From assembly GCA_018829245.1 (NCBI GenBank), contig JAHJUH010000067.1, positions 1-44,502 of the forward strand: a stretch of 44,502 bases of DNA, read 5' to 3'. Below, in pieces: positions 43,145 through 44,502 of this stretch (positions are counted from its first letter, which is position 1; each line of letters begins with the position of its first letter). The notes under the pieces are model-generated. The model worked only from the letters and a program-made list of their open reading frames with translations, was not told the origin of the DNA and did not search any database. The position numbers and the translations under genes are program-made. Origin of the DNA: Patescibacteria group bacterium. Its GTDB lineage: Bacteria > Patescibacteriota > Minisyncoccia > Portnoybacterales > UBA2143.

Positions 43145-44502
43145 ATGAAAGTTATTCTTGTTTCCCCTTCATTTAATGTTCATACTGTTGCACCTCCTTT
43201 AGGACTAGGCTATATTGCCTCAGTCCTTTTGAATAATGGCCACCAAGTTGAAATACTAGATCCTTCAAAAGAAAAGCTGTCTCTTGATGAGATTACCGAG
43301 ATTATAATCACTAAAAATCCAGATGTCTTGGGTTTAAGTATCCTTACTCCCAGATATAATACTAGCAAAGAATTAATTGCTAAGGTTAAAGAAAAAGCAC
43401 CTCAAATTAAAATAATTGTTGGTGGCGCCCATATTTCTGCCTTGCCAGAAATATCAATTCAAGATATCAAAGCCGATTATGCTGCAGTCGGTGAAGGAGA
43501 ATACACTTTACTTGAACTTCTAGAACATCTTCAAGGAAATAGAAAATTAGAAGATATTCCTGGTTTGATATATTATCAAGATGGAATAATTAAATCTAAT
43601 CTTCGACGACCTAATATTGAAAACTTAGATTCAATTCCTTTCCCAGCTTGGCATTTAATGGATCCTCGTGAATATCCACCAATGCCCCATCAATTCTTTT
43701 TTAAAAAATATCCTGTCGCCCCAATCATGACTACTCGAGGTTGTCCTCATATCTGTAGTTTTTGTGCCGCAGAATCAATTTGGGGTAGGAAATATAGGAC
43801 TAGAAGCGTTAAAAATATTGTTGATGAAATTGAACTTTTAGTCACTAAGTATGGAGTTAAAGAAATACATATTGAAGATGATAACTTCACTTTAATTAAA
43901 AAACATGCCCTAGATGTTTGCAATGAGATAATTAGACGTAAATTAGATATTGTTTGGAAATGCCCTAATGGAGTCCGAGCTGATAGCTTAGACGATGAAT
44001 TGCTAGCCAAAATGAAAGAATCTGGTTGTTATCAATTAGCTTTTGGGATTGAATCAGGAAATCAAGAAATACTTAACAGTGTTAATAAACATCTAGACCT
44101 TAAGATTATACCTGAGGCAGTCAGAAGAGCTAAGGATGCTGGATTAGAGGTTCACGGGTTCTTTATGATTGGTTTCCCAAATGAAACATTTCAAACAGCC
44201 ATGGATACAATAAGATTTTCTAGGTCTATTGGTCTTGATGTAGCTAATTATGCTACCTTAGCTTATCTACCTGGGTCAGCTCTTTTTAGGGAATACATTA
44301 AAAACAAAAAAACCGACTCCATAGATTGGGGAAGTATTAACTATTATACACCCCAAGCTACGGTCGGCCTCACTTCAGATCAACTTAAAAAAATTCAAAG
44401 AAAAGCTTTACTTAGATTCTACTTTTCTCCGAAAGTCTTAATCGGTCATCTTTTTAAATTAAAACTTAAACAAATACCCTATTTACCCAAAGCCATGTTT
44501 AA
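43145..44502 (+). CDS. Cobalamin-binding-domain radical SAM protein (3-prime end outside window)
   Basis: Open from the ATG at 43145 to the window edge, 452 full codons. The B12-binding domain is at about 1-130 (VILVSPSFN at 3-11, VGGAHISALP at 92-101, AVGEGEY). The radical SAM motif is C200-x3-C204-x2-C207 in TRGCPHICSFC; IEDDNFTL and FGIESGNQE follow. The C-terminal RFYFSPKVLIGHLF is the tail block of the family, so only a few residues are probably missing. It starts 1 nt after the GT4 stop. No DxHxxG motif. Substrate unknown. Confidence 0.9.
   Translation, partial: MKVILVSPSFNVHTVAPPLGLGYIASVLLNNGHQVEILDPSKEKLSLDEITEIIITKNPDVLGLSILTPRYNTSKELIAKVKEKAPQIKIIVGGAHISALPEISIQDIKADYAAVGEGEYTLLELLEHLQGNRKLEDIPGLIYYQDGIIKSNLRRPNIENLDSIPFPAWHLMDPREYPPMPHQFFFKKYPVAPIMTTRGCPHICSFCAAESIWGRKYRTRSVKNIVDEIELLVTKYGVKEIHIEDDNFTLIKKHALDVCNEIIRRKLDIVWKCPNGVRADSLDDELLAKMKESGCYQLAFGIESGNQEILNSVNKHLDLKIIPEAVRRAKDAGLEVHGFFMIGFPNETFQTAMDTIRFSRSIGLDVANYATLAYLPGSALFREYIKNKKTDSIDWGSINYYTPQATVGLTSDQLKKIQRKALLRFYFSPKVLIGHLFKLKLKQIPYLPKAMF

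Noticed and set aside
43747..44010. An 87-codon minus-strand open frame inside the radical SAM gene at 43145
   Set aside because: It lies opposite the conserved radical SAM core and has no family features; a shadow frame.

Overview
The window is very AT-rich and almost fully coding. It carries a surface-glycan / lipid-linked glycan biosynthesis locus. Gene style (1-4 nt overlaps such as ATGA and TAATG, few strong ribosome binding sites, many cobalamin-binding radical SAM proteins among glycosyltransferases) fits a Candidate Phyla Radiation bacterium (Patescibacteria, Parcubacteria-like). That placement is an inference from style; there is no rRNA or ribosomal protein gene to test it. TGA, TAA and TAG all serve as stops, so the genetic code looks standard.

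Layout. (1) 1-7871, plus strand: the tail of a polyprenyl-phosphate sugar-1-phosphate transferase, a GT2 polyprenyl-phosphate glycosyltransferase, a nitroreductase-like protein, two cobalamin-type radical SAM proteins, two methyltransferases, a SPASM-type radical SAM protein and a YbhN/UPF0104 membrane protein. (2) 7830-13382, minus strand: a GT-C membrane protein, an RmlD-like reductase, a GT2, an FkbM methyltransferase and a Wzx-like flippase. (3) 13383-14974: a scar zone where one intact methyltransferase sits between a broken GT2/GT4 chimera and a deleted, frameshifted second copy of the flippase. (4) 14975-41933, minus strand: a run of 24 genes with no gap larger than 18 nt. It contains GT4, GT2 and GT-C glycosyltransferases, four cobalamin-type radical SAM proteins (one with an in-frame amber codon), a SPASM radical SAM protein, methyltransferases, AsnB, an SMR-type small transporter, a polysaccharide deacetylase and a sugar epimerase. 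(5) 41956-44502, plus strand: a GT4 and a seventh cobalamin-type radical SAM protein cut by the window edge.

How they may work together: a sugar transferase primes undecaprenyl phosphate; GT4 and GT2 enzymes build the chain at the inner face; the Wzx-like protein flips it. Parallel GT2 + GT-C (+ SMR) sets make single sugars on polyprenyl phosphate, flip them and use them outside. Seven methyltransferases, nine radical SAM proteins, the amidotransferase, deacetylase and SDR enzymes would tailor the sugars or the lipid. The substrates of the radical SAM proteins cannot be read from sequence.

The most unusual signals are the density of radical SAM proteins, and a family of GC-rich palindromes inserted in frame inside three neighbouring genes (38.9-42.1 kb), including a 44-nt perfect palindrome inside a glycosyltransferase gene. 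These resemble Rickettsia palindromic elements in behaviour. No tRNA, rRNA, CRISPR array, transposase or origin was seen.
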